From Chloroflexota bacterium (GTDB lineage Bacteria > Chloroflexota > Anaerolineae > Anaerolineales > Anaerolineaceae): a stretch of DNA of 14,349 nucleotides. Every line of letters begins with the position of its first letter. The stretch's first letter is position 1. The translations under genes and the position numbers were made by a program. The notes beneath the pieces are model-generated. The model did not search any database, was not told the DNA's origin, and was given only the letters and a program-made list of their open reading frames with translations. The stretch lies in NCBI GenBank assembly GCA_023406965.1, contig JAEXTI010000112.1:1-14349 (forward strand), written 5' to 3'. Shown here piece by piece: positions 13,790 to 14,349 of the stretch.

Positions 13790-14332
13790 TCACCGTTTGA
13801 TTTGGATGCCGGTCAGGCGGTAGTAGGTGGTAGTAGTGGCGAAGAAGGTGTATACGCCCAGCCAGATTAAGCTCAAGAAGCCTCCGGCCCCAGCCCCGGC
13901 GATCAGTCCAAAGATGCTGGCCACCAGGTTGTAGAGGATCAGCGGCAGGCAGCCCACAATCACCGCGCCAACGGCGGATTTGAACAGGGTGGGGGAGCGG
14001 CGCTTGCCAATGACCATGCGCACCGCTTCGGCAATGATCACACCTGCGACAGGGGCAACGAAGATCGTCCAGAAGCCCAACATGCTGGCCGCGACGCTGC
14101 CGATGAAAGCCAGGACAGCCGCGATAATCATTGCCAGGGGATAATCGCTCCAGCGGGCAGTATTAAAGACCTTCTGGCCTTTTTTGACACATTCTTTGCA
14201 GCGGTAACCGGTGGGAGTTTGTACCGCGCAGGAGGGGCAAATGGGCCGCTCGCAGCGCGAGCAGCGCAGGCCGGTTTCGCGGTCGGGGTGGTTGTAACAG
14301 TAGAGGGGCGTGTATGCGGGATCGGTGGTCAT
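13790..14332 (-). CDS. B-box-type zinc-finger membrane protein
   Basis: A 180-residue protein. Residues 10-50 form a zinc-binding module: C12, H15, C24, C27, C32, C35, C45 and C48 in the order CYNHPDRETGLRCSRC...CPSC...CKEC, like the B-box fingers found before bacterial rhomboid-type and other membrane domains. Four hydrophobic segments follow (about 63-84, 86-107, 117-141, 150-168), and the tail is basic. No protease (GxSG) or transporter motif is seen, so it is not a rhomboid. I infer a membrane protein with a cytoplasmic zinc module for protein contact; the exact function is unknown. AGGA lies eight bases before the ATG at 14332. First gene of the operon with recN (7-bp gap). The promoter is not visible in the 17 bases left in the window. 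Confidence 0.8.
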   Translation of the reverse strand: MTTDPAYTPLYCYNHPDRETGLRCSRCERPICPSCAVQTPTGYRCKECVKKGQKVFNTARWSDYPLAMIIAAVLAFIGSVAASMLGFWTIFVAPVAGVIIAEAVRMVIGKRRSPTLFKSAVGAVIVGCLPLILYNLVASIFGLIAGAGAGGFLSLIWLGVYTFFATTTTYYRLTGIQIKR

Positions 14333-14349
14333 TTAACATTTCCTGCCGA

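Noticed and set aside
12754..13800. 348-aa open frame on the plus strand
   Set aside because: Antisense shadow of recN; Gln/Gly/Val-rich residues mirror recN codon bias.
13782..14349. Rhomboid protease for the B-box membrane protein
   Set aside because: A similar zinc module precedes some bacterial rhomboids, but GxSG and the catalytic His are missing and only four helices are present.

Overview
The window looks like a piece of a moderately GC-rich chromosome from a Chloroflexota-type bacterium (Anaerolineae or relatives). The evidence is circumstantial: a very large BTAD/STAND/TPR regulator of the AfsR/MalT type, zinc-ribbon and B-box membrane proteins of a kind common there, a secreted protein ending in a YLPLL-type tail, and several promoters whose -10 box lies 6-7 nt before the ATG, which implies leaderless mRNAs. 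No rRNA, tRNA, CRISPR array, transposase or phage gene was found. I see no compact accessory system such as a defence island.

Left part (1-5460). The end of a LuxR/NarL-type regulator (+) runs tail-to-tail into uxuA, mannonate dehydratase (-). A 406-bp intergenic stretch rich in competing inverted repeats follows. Next come a family-1 solute-binding-like protein with no signal peptide (+), a secreted calcineurin-like phosphoesterase (-) and an internally duplicated 8-helix membrane protein (+). The last two diverge from a 59-bp bidirectional promoter with a predicted leaderless start on each side. The membrane-protein gene overlaps, end to end, a zinc-ribbon gene on the other strand by 110 nt.

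Middle (5461-8529). mutS2 (+) has a roughly 165-nt leader. The leader holds mutually exclusive hairpins and a small overlapping reading frame with a good Shine-Dalgarno sequence. mutS2 is followed by a 278-bp gap with a perfect 23-bp inverted repeat (3-nt loop) and a second, imperfect inverted repeat with arms of about 30 nt.

Right part (8530-14332, all -). This is a tight three-gene operon, transcribed in the order B-box membrane protein, recN, AfsR/MalT-like regulator, with gaps of 7 and 9 bp. recN and mutS2 are housekeeping DNA maintenance genes. Co-transcription of a signal-responsive STAND regulator with recN is a point of interest.

The strongest candidates for something undescribed are the mutS2 leader, the signal-less solute-binding protein, the duplicated WGT/WTYYT membrane protein with its shared leaderless promoter, and the palindromes at 8289-8439.
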